Assembly: GCA_027382625.1 (NCBI GenBank)
Contig: JAJKFJ010021436.1
Location: 1-36,380 of the forward strand
From: Tetmemena sp. SeJ-2015
Taxonomy: Eukaryota > Ciliophora > Spirotrichea > Sporadotrichida > Oxytrichidae
Length of the DNA: 36,380 nucleotides
Direction: 5' to 3'
The notes below the pieces were generated by a model. The model saw only the letters and a list, made by a program, of their open reading frames with translations, searched no databases and had not been told where the DNA came from. This document shows, piece by piece, positions 22,985 through 34,200 of this stretch. The position numbers and the translations under genes were made by a program. Position 1 is the first letter of the stretch. Each line of letters begins with the position of its first letter.

Positions 22985-25900
22985 AATAATAGTTAGTTAG
23001 GAATTAAGCACCCCTAACGGGCATATAATACTTAATCGATTTAAAGTAATTCACAGGCGTAACTCCTTGATCAGTTGTGCCACGTCACCGCGAAAGCCCA
23101 CCGTCAGAAATAAAACTAATATATGGGAGACAGTGGCTGTGATCATCTCGAAAAAGTTCTTTTCCATTTTCAGTTTTTCATACCTCACAAATTGAGTGAG
23201 CCTATTGAATAGAACTAAAGTTAAAAATTTATTATAACTTTATTGAATAAAGTTTTTGCTAAAGTTGCAGGCTGGTCCTCAAAGTGAATCTCCTGAAATA
23301 TTATACTCACTATTTCAGAATCGCTTTTTTAACTTTTTTCATAACACAAATTCTATATAATTATTAAATATGAAAGTATTTAAATACATTCATCGGCAAT
23401 ATGGCAATTTCATGAAGAATTATAGCAGATATTATCATTTTTAAAAATATAAAAACATATAAGAAGATATATTATCGTCAGCTTTTTATAAATATTGTTA
23501 ATGACTCTATTTTTATTAGTGATGGTGCCTTTAGCTTAGCTTACGGCTAACTGGAATATCTAAAGATAATTGCCTCTCTCTTATTATTCTAGAGATTGGT
23601 TCTATTACATTATCAAACATGTCCAAACGGGTTGGTAGTGCAGAGACTCTTTTTTATTGATGATATTTGATTGCATTCTTATTATCATTATGGGAGAAAT
23701 CGATTGGTTATCGAAGGTTGAAAGAAAAAATGTAAAAGAGGAGTATTATTTCAACATAACAGTAGAAAATATTAAATTTTTTAATATTAAGTGAAGTATT
23801 TTACTCAACAGTCATAGAAAGCTGTTTGAATTGACCATATTACGACGAAATTGTAAACTTGGTTGTCCTTTTAAAACATTACCTATTTTGATATTAAAAT
23901 GCCTTAATTATTGATTAGATTTGAAAAATGTTGTTTGCCTTAAAATGTTATTCCTTTTTAGCTATGAGTTATTTTTAATTCTCTCTCATGAATGATTGTT
24001 TTAAATATATTAATTTTTCCCAAATTTTTTTAAAATTTTTTTGTAAAACCCAAACCAAATTTGATTTTGGCTTATTGAAATAATCAATTTATTCAAAAAT
24101 TTTTTAAAAAATTTTTGGGATTTTTTAATTTTTAAAATTTTTGTAAAATTTCCCCTTTTTTTTCTTTAAAAATTTTCTTAAAGGTTTTTTAAATTTTCTT
24201 CCCATATGTTTAAGATCTCATAGCATAGCTCTTTGTTCCCCTTTTTTTAAAATGGACCCAAAATAAAGGGAAAATTTTCCAACATTTTTAAAAATTAAAA
24301 AAAGGGGAATTGGAAAAATTGCAAAAATTTAGAATTTTTAATTTTGAAAAGGAAAGGAATTTTTATTTTGAAAAAAATAAAATTAAAAAGAATTTAAAAA
24401 AGTTAAAAACCCTTTGCCGGGAAAAAAAAAGGGTAATAAAATTTGGGCCCTTTGGCTTTTGGTCCCAAAATATTTTGAAATTTTGAACTTCCCCTTCACA
24501 AAAATTAAGAAAAAATTTAATTATTAAAATTTTTTAAATTTAGGATTCCAAAAAATAAATTTTGTTGAGCAAATATTTTTTGCGAGAGTCTTTATTTCAA
24601 CTCCTTTAAGGACTCTGCATTTTCTTGAGCAATAAACTTAATTATAAAAAAAATATATTTCTTAAATTGAATGAGCTTCTGGAAAGGACAATATTTTAGT
24701 CATTTCTTTATTGACTAGTTTAACTTGAGTAATTCCTTAGTCCAAAAGATAAATAAACAAATAAAATTTTTAAAAAAAGCATTAGGTTTAAATTTAAAGA
24801 AAATTAATTATTTTTATAATAGAATGATATATACTTATATTTTATTTAAGATGACATTTTTGAGATCTTTATTGAGTTGCTCATTCTTCTTGAGAGTTAA
24901 GAATTCGTTTTTTGAACTGCGCTCTATCAGAAAACATACAACTATCGCTAAACAAACTTAAAAGTCTTAAGTCAAATTATTTATTAAAATATTTTGATAC
25001 TATAAATTTACATATGAAAAATAGGATTAATTTAAAAACAAGAGCAGATAAAAATTAGAACCAACATCCCTAGATCTCTGTTTTTTAAAAATCTAATGTA
25101 AAAGGTCTCGCAGCATACTAGATTGATGATAAAAACATATCAAACTATAATTATTTAAAAACTTACAATAAAAAATTAATTCGATTATTTCAAGATTAAA
25201 ATATCTTTTGAGAAAACTTTGCTTCATTAAATCTTTTTAAAATTTCACCTTCATAAAGTTTGTTATTTATTTTTTAATAAAGCTTTTAAATAAATGAAAA
25301 TAGAGATACTTGTTATAATCCAGGAAACATTCAGCAAAATTCCGGCCATAATATAAAACTAGTAAAACATCAGCAGTTGAATCGTGGTTACATCAGTTAT
25401 TTACTCAATTATAAAACACATAATATTGCGACCCCGGCATTAAAAAAGCAAACTGTCACTTTTTTGAAGAGTCAAGAGAATGAAACTGAACTTGAGTGGA
25501 AGACTGTTAGAATCGTCAACATGTCATCTCAGAACATGAATGTTACTGTATCAAAAAACAAAGTCAAAAAAGAAATAGATGATAAAGTAGACAAACTAAT
25601 TGATTTAAGATAAACTTGAGAATCCACTTGCAGAACTAAGAACTTGAATTAACTTGCGAGAAATGAGATGCTAGTTATATTTAGCCTGAATTGAAAAGCC
25701 GTTTCTATATTAATTAAAGAAAAAAACGTTTAACATTTAAATTCTATATTGAGAATACTTTAAACAAAATCTAAAATCCATTTAATATTTTATAGATTTC
25801 TCCTCTGAAAGTGAAGGAAATTGAAAATAAAAAGCATCCCATTATTAGCGCAGAGTGAATTTGTGACAGGTACACATAAAATATTTATCTTTTTAATTTA

Positions 25901-27186
25901 AGGTAGCCTTTGAATTTGCAGTTAAGCAAGATAATTATAACATAAGATAAAATAAAAAATAAATATAATTTTGAGAATTATTGTTTAATTTAATAGAGTC
26001 ATGTCTAAATATATAACTACACACTTATTAAAAATTGAATTTAATAAATGATTTGAATTAAATAATTTTTTAATTTTTTTTAATAATTTAATCTTATAAA
26101 TAAAAAAATACTTTAACTATATTAAATGCCAAAGCATAGAAGACGTAGCTATAAAAACTTGAGCAAAGCCAAGACCCCTTTATTTATTATAGGATGAATA
26201 CGAATGGAAAATCGGAGGTAAAAGATATTAAGATAAGTTAATTAGTAGACTTTGAATGAAGACCAGACGTTCAGAAAGTTAACGACCAGATGAATAATAT
26301 TTAGACCAAAGTTCAAATCCTATAGTTAAAACTCTATTTTAATATTTCTTTAGAAATAATAGCAGTATTAGAAATATTTAAAGAGATGTTACACGTTCAG
26401 CCCCGATTTTTCAAAAACTTTTGAGTCTCCTTCTGTAAAATCCGGACGAAACGAGGACGATACTCTTGTCATCTTAGCTATAACTTAGTACTTTAAGAGC
26501 TCCTTTTCGGGCGAGTATTGCTTGAAAATTTTCTAAAAAAGATAAATTAACTTTATTAAATCTCAAAATTATAGGGAACATTCTCGATAAAAATGCCAAT
26601 CATGGATGGTTTTTAAGTCACTTCTCTAAAGTTCAGTAAAAAGACTAAAATACTGGCTAAATACTGGAAAAGCTGACTTTATAGAGAACGGATAATATTT
26701 AAGATGAAGATGATAAAGATGGAAAATAATTAGCTGAAGAATGGTTTAAAAAGAGGATAATTTGTAAAATAAATAAGAGATGTCTCAAAAAACTGAAAAA
26801 TAAAACCAAATACAGTTGGACTAAAAAGTACACAATTAAAGATCAAGACAGTTATATATTTAGTGATGATATCAACTAATAAACTTATGCTTAAACTTAT
26901 ACATCTATATTTATATTTCTCTAATCCAATAATATATTCTTCCTATAATAGTAGCAATTCCTGCTCCTATACCTATAAGAAGCCGTGCTATTATTATAAA
27001 TTAAATATTATTGATTTTTTATGTGATTTTTATATTATTATTTTTATAGCACTGTCAAGCTAAATGTCAAAATTTGCTTCCTTTTGGATTCTACAAACTA
27101 AATTAAAAAGAAAGCATTTATTGCTGAAACTAATCTCTGAGGAGTTTGTCCTTAAATCTGAGAGAAATAGAAGAAATTATTGTCAT
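20709..27186 (-). CDS. HK2: membrane hybrid histidine kinase, IES-interrupted
   Basis: After mental removal of pointer-flanked IESs the minus strand reads, in order: SSISLRFKDKLLRDQFVESK (27186-27065), TM segments (IIIARLLIGIGAGIATII near 26960; FYIMAGILLNVSWIITS near 25340), LNCKFKGYL near 25920, sensor pieces, FNRLTQFVRYEK near 23200, H-box SHDMRTPLN near 22890, LVNDILDF near 22700, N-box NLVTNSMKFT near 22080, G1 ADTGVGVPKEDI near 21940, G2 GIGLGLHICRKI near 21840, acidic linker, receiver with VVDDN, FMDCNMPIMDGFEA, ALTAN and LKP, ending GVLKQT-stop at 20709. All kinase and receiver catalytic residues are visible. One base is missing near 21790 compared with HK3, breaking the frame after GGEIYY. 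It probably signals from a membrane by His-to-Asp phosphotransfer; the ligand is unknown. Confidence 0.85.
20750..20780 (-). other. HK2 IES, C-terminal site (31 bp, pointer TGCTC)
   Basis: TGCTC at 20745-20749 and 20776-20780. Removing one copy and the AT-rich segment joins AAQLRA to VLVKFGVLKQ in frame. The homologous IES is 30 bp in HK1 and 38 bp in HK3. Confidence 0.85.
20980..21010 (-). other. HK2 IES in receiver motif (31 bp, pointer ATAAT)
   Basis: ATAAT at 20975-20979 and 21006-21010. Excision restores the receiver active-site loop MDCNMPIMDGF exactly. Confidence 0.88.
21709..21734 (-). other. HK2 IES in HATPase-receiver linker (26 bp, pointer ATATT)
   Basis: ATATT at 21704-21708 and 21730-21734. 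Excision joins LEKEN to ITRIKSKTEEIK, matching HK3 LEKGN-FTHIKSRAEEIK. Confidence 0.82.
21983..22015 (-). other. HK2 IES before G1 box (33 bp, pointer CTCTTA)
   Basis: CTCTTA at 21977-21982 and 22010-22015. Excision joins SISASYQQE to THILQIAVADTG in frame. Confidence 0.85.
22077..22112 (-). other. HK2 IES in N-box (36 bp, pointer GACA)
   Basis: GACA at 22073-22076 and 22109-22112. Excision rebuilds the ATP-binding N-box MNLVTNSMKFT. Confidence 0.85.
22723..22745 (-). other. HK2 IES in HisKA (23 bp, pointer AGAATA)
   Basis: AGAATA at 22717-22722 and 22740-22745. Excision joins the KIL-phi-F segment to LVNDILDF. HK1 (37 bp) and HK3 (26 bp) use the same hexamer. Confidence 0.82.
22904..23130 (-). 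other. HK2 IES in H-box, enlarged to 227 bp (pointer ATGGGAGA)
   Basis: ATGGGAGA at 22896-22903 and 23123-23130. Removing one copy plus the interior gives VSHDMRTPLN, the phospho-His motif. The same site has a 22 bp IES in HK1 and 20 bp in HK3; the difference is the 195 bp insertion listed separately. Confidence 0.85.
22911..23105 (-). mobile_element. SINE-like insertion inside the H-box IES
   Basis: A 195 bp segment flanked by a perfect 10 bp repeat AGAAATAAAA (22901-22910 and 23106-23115). HK1 carries this sequence once at the same IES, so the repeat is a target-site duplication of an insertion. One end is a (TAA)n run (about 22914-22990), like a microsatellite tail. The other end is markedly more GC-rich than anything around it. 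On the minus strand TGGCACAACTGA (23082-23071) resembles a tRNA-type A box, and TAAATCGATTAAG (23043-23031) is a weak B-box candidate 28 bp further on. A short retroposon with internal pol III promoter is the best reading. The box calls are by eye only. Confidence 0.5.
23690..23914 (+). other. Protein-like ORF in an HK2-only insertion
   Basis: ATG 23690 opens MGEIDWLSKVERKNVKEEYY and runs 34 codons to TGA 23792-23794. The same frame then continues Ser/Leu/Arg-rich for 39 codons to TGA 23912-23914. The equivalent interval in HK3 (about 31860-31910) is short and lacks it. It lies in an interruption of the kinase linker region, on the opposite strand. No family recognised. Confidence 0.4.
24000..24560. 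other. Homopolymer-inflated part of HK2
   Basis: Long A and T runs alternate, with kinase words still visible: GATCTCATAGCATAGCTC near 24212 matches 31919 in HK3 (part of the ELCYEILK-coding segment). The stretch seems to be HK2 sequence with damaged or unpolished bases rather than a separate feature. Confidence 0.5.
25414..25619 (+). other. Protein-like ORF within the 381 bp HK2 IES
   Basis: Open plus-strand frame ending at TGA 25617-25619. It uses Lys, Val, Glu and Thr heavily and normal Gln codons (TVTFLKSQENETELEWKTVR; NKVKKEIDDKVDKLIDLR). It is richer in G+C than the surrounding DNA. An ATG at 25377 lies in kinase antisense, so the true segment probably begins after 25413 without its own start. 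This would suit one coding segment of another gene. No family recognised. Confidence 0.5.
25414..25794. other. HK2 IES enlarged to 381 bp (pointer TTATA)
   Basis: TTATA at 25409-25413 and 25790-25794. Excision on the minus strand joins SEEKSI to IEQITDVTTIQLL in frame, linking two TM-region pieces. In HK1 and HK3 the same two pieces are only about 80 bp apart. The extra sequence carries the plus-strand ORF at 25414-25619. Confidence 0.65.
26256..26525 (+). other. Protein-like ORF 1 in the HK2 TM-region insertion
   Basis: ATG 26256, directly after an in-frame TGA, opens 89 codons to TGA 26523-26525. The composition is convincing: Arg/Ser/Gln-rich start (MKTRRSESQRPDEQYLDQSS), then RDVTRSAPIFQKLLSLLLQN and PDETRTILLSSQ. 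It lies on the opposite strand to HK2. It may be a coding segment of the same foreign gene as the ORF that follows, separated by a ~65 bp AT-rich gap. Function unknown. Confidence 0.5.
26593..26925 (+). other. Protein-like ORF 2 with receiver-like MPIMDGF motif
   Basis: Plus strand: KMPIMDGFQVTSLKFSKKTK, then a tandem 9 bp word AAATACTGG (26648-26656 and 26659-26667). Reading straight through hits TGA at 26674-26676. Dropping one 11 bp unit gives ILEKLTLQRTDNIQDEDDKD, GKQLAEEWFKKRIICKINKR and on to about 26925. MPIMDGF is the loop after the phospho-Asp of receiver domains, but the rest does not follow a normal receiver, so this may be a fragment or coincidence. It is on the opposite strand to the kinase receivers. 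Confidence 0.45.
27102..27133 (-). other. HK2 IES near the N terminus (32 bp, pointer AAACTAA)
   Basis: AAACTAA at 27095-27101 and 27127-27133. Excision joins KDKLLRDQF to VESKRKQIL in frame. All four kinase copies are interrupted at this codon. Confidence 0.87.
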
Positions 27187-27363
27187 TATATATCTATTCT
27201 GTTCTATAAATATTTATTAATAGCCCCTGTTCCTCGATTTCAAACTTTTTATTATATTCGTAATTCACTTCTCATCAATGATAATTGGAGTACTTATTCT
27301 TTATAAACTCACAAGTATTCATAATTAAAACAAAATGAAAATTTGCTTTGTGAAAAAATATGA
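27187..27363. promoter_or_regulatory. Divergent HK2/C2 intergenic region
   Basis: 177 bp between the HK2 start and the C2 ATG. The matching gaps are 160 bp (copy 0/C0), about 170 bp (HK1/C1) and 168 bp (HK3/C3). Constant spacing suggests a shared bidirectional promoter. No specific box was identified. Confidence 0.4.
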
Positions 27364-27800
27364 ATGAAAGCACTTAATTTGAATGATATATTGAAGATTT
27401 TGCCTATAAAGGAGATTGATTATGAAGAACTAATACGTATTTTGAGTTAAGGAGAATCTTTTAACTAATCCGTTTAAGTCAATGGATGATTTCGCACTCT
27501 GCTATAAATATTGAAAGGTATATAGAGTTATAAACCTTCTACTAAGAGTAAAATAATTAAAGATTTTTTTAATAGATTCTTTTGCTTCACTAATAGAAGA
27601 TAATGAATACTACTGTGCCTAAATCCTTTTTGTTAAATGAATGGAAAATAGGGGCTTGAATTAATCTTCCTAGTCTTTATATTTTATTAAAAGAGAGAGG
27701 AGAGAGCAAACAAAAGCCCCTCAAAAAATTATTGTAGAAATAAATCGAAGTTCTTATGGGATAAATATCGATAAAAATATATCTGAATTTACAATCTTAA
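27364..27800 (+). pseudogene. C-family gene, copy C2, divergent
   Basis: ATG 27364 opens LNLNDILKILPIKEIDYEEL, matching the C-family opening in pattern but with a deletion, and reaches TGA near codon 42. Later pieces in other frames keep the family pattern (near 27580 and 27650-27740, e.g. SLYFIKRERREQTKAPQK). It stands head-to-head with HK2. Frame breaks may be IESs. Unknown function. Confidence 0.45.
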
Positions 27801-28270
27801 TCATAGAGAAGCTCGTAATATTTAATTTTAATATTAGGTAAAAATTAAATTGTTGATTTTAAAATTTATAAATTTAATCAAAGCCTAAGACATGCTTATG
27901 TGTGAGAATTTATAACTGAGATTGAGGAATTAAGAATTAGACTTTTATATTTACACTATAATTATAAGGTGGGAAAAAGGAAAGAAGAAAGACTTTCTTG
28001 TACCAAGTCTTAGTCTACGACAGATAATAATCTATGAATATTTTAATTGAGATATCATTTGAAGATTCTTATTCTTTTAATTATTAAATCCAATATACCC
28101 ATATATAATTTTGCTTAAAATACAAATTTAAGTATGTGATTTAGGTTATGCTAAATTTAAAATCAAAATTATTAAAATGTGAAATGAAGTATATTAAAAT
28201 GAGAGTATTTAAATTTCCTCTTTACTCTATTAAATTTATAGTTATGATAAAATTAAATAATTTGAAAATT
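27801..28270. other. Intergenic AT-rich stretch between C2 and HK3
   Basis: No gene recognised. The GGTGGGAAAAAGGAAAGAAG run near 27967 is purine-rich. No RNA or repeat stands out. Confidence 0.35.
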
Positions 28271-28277
28271 TGGGCTC

Positions 28278-31200
28278 TCAGATTTATTTTAAGACACCAT
28301 ATTTAGCTAGTACTGCTTAAAATAAATCGTTTTATATGAAATATTTTAGCATGCTCTCAGCTGGGCAGCGCTAACAGGTTTTAGAATGAAATCGTCCATT
28401 CCAACTTAAAAGCATTCATCCTTAAAAGTTTGGTTTGTGTTTGCTGTCAGGGCTACAATATTTATCGTCATAGTGTTTAATAAGAATTATTTAAAATAAG
28501 TTGTCGCTATTCAATTTCCTGATTTACTGAGTGGCTTCAAATCCATCCATAATTATTATTTAATATTCAATAATGGGCATGTTGCAATCCATAAATATGA
28601 GAAGGTCAGGTTCACTTTAAATTTTAACTTTACTTTTATTCACCATCAGTGGTTTATTCTTAACAACTCAATTTTTTAATTTGCTACTACACTATTTCAA
28701 CAGCCTCTTGTCCATTAGTAGCTTTTTGGCATGATATCTAGAAGTTGGACTGGAGCATTGCATCTATCGTAATTATTTATTAAAGATCTAATCTTAATAT
28801 AATACCGAAACTAATCTATAAATTGAATAGGTTAAAAATGTTATCATCCACTACTATAACTTAAGGGCCGCGCTCATTTTCTAAGTCTATTGGGCTAGAT
28901 ACTAATTTGTTCAAGAGCTAGCGATTAAATTTTGAATTGCACCTCTTTTAAAATTAAATCTTTTGTTGAATTATAAATGATTGAATGGTTTGGAATATTA
29001 TTTTTTTTATAAAATCTTATTTGGTTTAATTAAATCGGCTTAGTTGGTATATGGAGTGAAATCTGCCTTGATATTTTGTGAGTCAAGTGAAAAGCATAGT
29101 GAAGAGTAGAGCGGCATGTTCGCACTCTCTTGATCTTCATTTTGCATTTAGCAGTTTATATCTTGAAACGAGAGAGGCTCCTCCTCCGCCTATCTGTATG
29201 GTGAGATATACAGAGGTGATTATATATTTTCTTCTGATATAATTTTAATCTCTTCTGCTCTTGATTTAATATGAGTAAAATTCTCACTAATTTAAATTTC
29301 ATATTAAAAAGATTTAATTTTCAAATTCCCTTTCTCAAGAGCTTAAATTGTAAACACGAATCTCGCTCCTTGGTCATAATCTTCATCATAGTAAATTTCC
29401 CCTCCGCAAGCTTGAATTATTTTTCTACAGATGTGTAATCCCAATCCTATTCCTTTGGTGTTGAGCAAATGAGTGGCTTCTACTTTTCCAAAAAGAGTAA
29501 ACAGTTTCGGTCTATCCTCTTTTGGGATACCCACACCTGTATCAGCTACTGCTATTTGTAAAATCTGAGTCTCATATAAAAAGATATTAACATGAATAAT
29601 TATTGCTCTTGCTTATAGCTGGCCGAAATAGAAATTTCACCACGATAGGTAAATTTCATAGAGTTAGTGACATTTATGTGAAATAATTATTTTTTATATT
29701 TTTGACAAGATTCATAATAACTTATTTGACTCTTTGCTCGTCGAACCAAATATTTTTTGGGACTGACTTATCAATGTTTGAATAAATTTGTAATTGCTTC
29801 TCCTAACAAGATATCTAAAACATAAACTTCCAATTTTATTAAAATATGATAAATATTGTTAGAGACTAAAATAAAATCGTAGATGGTTAAAATAGTTAAT
29901 TAGTGTTTATTTTATGATATTTTAAATTATTTTAACACCATTGATCTTTAGATTGTTAGAAAGCCAATCAAAAAATAAAATTAATTTCTTTTCAAATCAT
30001 TTTCAAAGTATCTCAGATCAACTTAATATTGCACGTATTTATTATCATCCTATTATTCTAAACTTATATCGTTTAAAATTATAAAATAGCCTTTTCACTT
30101 AATTCGAAGTTATAATGCTCATGGATATTTATTATAAATCGAATTATATAAAAATAATTTGAATTTTAGAAGCTTTAGCTTCAACCTTTTAAATTTATTT
30201 AAATTTATTAAATAAGTTAGTTATATTTTACAACATATTATCTGCTGTAATTTTATGATGTGATTTACTTAGGATGTCATCAATTGCTTATCTGAAATTG
30301 ATTGATGAGGTTTGAATATTAAACTTGCCATTTTATATTTAAAAGAAGTCAAGGATGTCATTCACCAAGAATACATAAATTAATTATATAGTTAGAATAG
30401 GAGAATCTTGGAAGAATTTTCGATAGTCTTTAACTGCTTAAGACCAGATGGATCTGATATGTAAAATTCCAAATTCTCAACTAAGCATTGAAATTAGTAA
30501 ATAAAATACCTCAGGAATAAATAACACTCAAGGGAAAATTTGAAGAACCACCAATTGGACTCATATGTCATTCCATGAAATTTTTTGTAAATTATTAACT
30601 CGCATCTTTTCTGCTAGTTTTAGAAGGAAAAAAGGTAAGCAAAGAGAACTATAAAATACTAACTTCCTTGTTATCTAAATTTATGAGGTTTTAAATCTGC
30701 TGGAGAAAAAAAATCCAAATAACCTTACAATTTTTGTCAAGATTTTTAGGATAAAAAAAACTTGATAGAATGCTAATCACTTCATTGAAAACTCTGCGAA
30801 AACTCTTACTAGTAGTATATAAAGATGAAGACTTTTGATCAAGCCCAAAAATAGACTTACTCATTAGGGGTATAAGCATTATTAGTCAGTTTTAATACTA
30901 ACTTTATCCTTCACTGATTATAGCATCTTTAATTACTATTTCTTGGCCCTCTTTCCAAGAAGAGAGTTTATAAACTTTGAGTTAAATAATCTTGAGAGTC
31001 ACGAAAATTTTAACGTAGAATTGGGGCCCAACAAAATCTATACATGTTTATTACAAAATTTACAGCACTTCCCGTTGGATTTATATACCTAAAAAAGAAA
31101 TAAGATTCTCCAACACAATCGATTAAAAATAATAGAATAAAAATGTCAGGGCTTCTCTATGTTGTTTTTGCAGAAAATTAATTTTATAAATAAAATTTTT

Positions 31201-34200
31201 TTTAACTTTATAATTAAATTCAAGAAAAAAAAATATATTAGAGTTTTTTATTTTAAGCCTGAGATAGCGTTAAGGGGTGTGCGCATGTCATGGAGAAATA
31301 AAATAATATATGAGAGACAGTGGCAGTTATCATTTCGAAGAAGTTCTTTTCCATTTTCATTTTCTCATACCTCACAAACTAAGTCAGTCTATTGAATACA
31401 ATTAAAGTTCATAATTTATTCAAGATTTTGTTATAAAAACATTATGCAAAAGTTGCAGGCTGATCCTCAAAATGAATTTGCTGCACTATTATACTCACTA
31501 TTTCAGATTCTCCATTCGAACATTTTTCATCAATGAAATTTAATATACAAATTGAAGTTCTTAAATTGAATATCAGCAATAGGGCAATCATATGTGGGTT
31601 TAAAGCTTATATCATAATTTTAAGTGGCCATATAAAATTTAAATTTAATTCTATCGTCCTCCCTTTTTGATTGGAAGTTTGGCCCATTTTTCTCTTTTTA
31701 TAATTAATTTTGAATATAGCTTAGCTTTCTTTTGGCTGGAATATCTAGCGTTAACTGCCTCTCTTATATAGTTCTTGGGAAGGGTTTTACTCCTTTTTCA
31801 AACATATCCATTCGGTTTGGTTAAGCAGAGTGTCTTTTGTGTTTAGGAAGAGCTTTGGATGGATTTTAGTTTCCATTAATTGACTTAGCAAGCTCAAAAC
31901 CATTGTCCTTTATTTTTAAGATCTCATAGCATAGCTCCTTGTTCCCCTTTTTAAATTCACAAATATAATCTTATTTGCAAATTAAACCATAGATTGATAG
32001 ATATTGGTATTCTATTTTTCCAAATTTGTGGAATATTTTTTGTTTATCAATCTTTAAATTTATCATATAATTGAAAATTATGGAACAAAAAATCAATTTA
32101 GTTATTTCTTTCTCGAGTTTAGGATTTGCAAATTTTAAATTCTTTTGGATGATGTCTTGGATACTGTACTGCTCATCGGCCGCCATCTATCTTTAGCATA
32201 TCCCATTCGAATTCTACTGCTGCTAATTATCACGTCAATAAATGATAACATTTTAATTTAATATTATTTTTTAAATAAATTTTTAATAAAATTATTGTTG
32301 TTATACTTATTTTAAATTGCCAAATTACTCATTCTCGCATAAATTAATTAATTTTACATAGAAATCTTATTTTAATTTAAAATGCTATATTTATGAGTTG
32401 GATTAATTAGTTTTATGGAAATTTCTAAATTGATGGAAAGTTTTTTAATAATTCAAGAGCAAATCCTTTAATCTCTAACTAATAAAATAAATTTAGCAAT
32501 TCAATTTAACAAAAAAAGTAAAAAATGAATCATTTTTCTCCATTATCAATTTTATCCCTACATAAAAAATACAAATAATGATAATATACAAGCATTTATA
32601 GGCTCTATTATGTGATAATCATTGGCACGAATGAAAAATCTAATATTAAAGAGTTAACTTAAAGTTAAAAGTGATCTAATTTATAATTGAATTAAGCAAA
32701 TATTAATAAACAATACTTAAATAAATCTTTTATAGTTATATCCCATATCTTAACTTTATTCAATTGATAATAAAAATCACTGCCTATTCCTGTAATGTAG
32801 TGATGTTTAGCGAACATTTTTTGTGAGAGTCTTTGTTTCAACTCCTTCACTAATTCATTTTAAACTTTAAATACTATATTTAAAAGTATTTTCTTGAGCA
32901 ATAAACTATTTTTAACACTATGTTTAATAAATATAAGAGCATCAGGTACTTATAATATTCTAGCCATTTCTTTATTGGCCAGCTTAACTTGAGTAATTCC
33001 TTAGTCTAAAAGAAAAATTAAATTCTTTTAAAAGCATGACAGGCTTTGGTATATTTAAGATAATGTTAAAAAATGGATTTATTATTTTTTGGTTTATTAT
33101 AGAATATCAAATTTTATAACATAATTATTTTAATTTTAAATAACATTTTAATTTAAATTATTGTTACTTTTTTAAAAGTTAAAAACTATTTTTAACTTTC
33201 AAAAAAAGACAGACTATTCCAAAATTTATATATTAAATGAAAAAATTAAATTATATAGATAATATTTTTAAACTTAAAATTTAAAGAAGAATAAAATGAA
33301 TTTAGAACAAGAACATATAAAAATTAGAACCAAGATGCCGAGATCCCTACTTTGTAAATATATAGCGTAAAAAGTTTCGCAAGAAGCGAGGTTTATGAAT
33401 ATATATATTTTAAATTTAAAGCAAAACTTAAAAATTAGATGAAGAGTTTTTTAAGGGTTTTAAATTTATAGCTTAATTTTTTTAATTTCAATTACTAGAT
33501 TATGAAATTTAATATTAATTTCTTATTTAAATTTACTTTTTTTAATTAATGAAAATAGCTATACTTGTAATGATCCAAGAGACATTCATCAATATCCCTG
33601 CTAAAATGTAGAGCTAGTAGACCATCAATAACTGAATAATAGTCACTGAAGTTATTCAATCACAAATAAAATCTTGTACTAAATTTAAGGTAATTATAAT
33701 AGTTTTTTATGAAAGAAAATAAATTATAAATAAGATTTTGGATTTCACTTTTCTGGGTTAATGAAATAGAAAAATGAAAGCATGACAAGATTAGGGCTGA
33801 GTGGAATTAAGTCAGGTATTTTTAATGCAATATTTAATTTTTTATTTATTATCGATTTTTAAAAAAATATAAATAAATCTGATACTGATTACAACTTTGC
33901 CTAGATTGCATCAAACGACCAATTCCTGTAACCCTCTAGAATCTAAGACTCCAAAAGATACTAACTGTACTTAGTTTAAGTTAAGATGGATTAGAACGAG
34001 ACAAAATTAATAAAGAAATTATATAAAAATCCATCATTAAATACTGCTATAGTAGACTTATCCAGAAAGAGATCCTTTTCAACAACTAAAAAGCCAGCTA
34101 CTCTCAATCAAGAAGGCTAAACATTTCGATAATAGGAGGAACTCTTCCTTTTTCTATTATACTTACTATTTTATAGCCTAGCTAATACTACTATACCTTC

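Larger units (their letters stand above)
26180..26925. other. ~750 bp insertion in an HK2 TM-region interruption
   Basis: The minus-strand TM piece GIGAGIATI (near 26945) and the next piece KQRGLGFAQVFIATSSMLW (near 26150) are contiguous in HK3 (GASIAAIRKQREF, near 34760) but 750 bp apart here. The insertion contains two plus-strand ORFs. The exact pointer is unclear; a 2-5 bp AT-rich repeat is possible. Confidence 0.6.

Noticed and set aside
22911..22991. CRISPR or telomere array
   Set aside because: The TAA repeat is a simple trinucleotide run without spacers and is not the C4A4 telomere unit.
24725..24961. 78-residue plus-strand frame
   Set aside because: It is antisense to the HK2 PAS/TM pieces that align with HK1 16980-17220.
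28549..28574. Spliceosomal introns instead of IESs
   Set aside because: The interruptions lack GT-AG ends on the coding strand, and each is bounded by a direct repeat whose collapse restores the frame.
31159..31395. 78-residue plus-strand frame
   Set aside because: It spans the antisense of the H-box and the end of the 772 bp IES.
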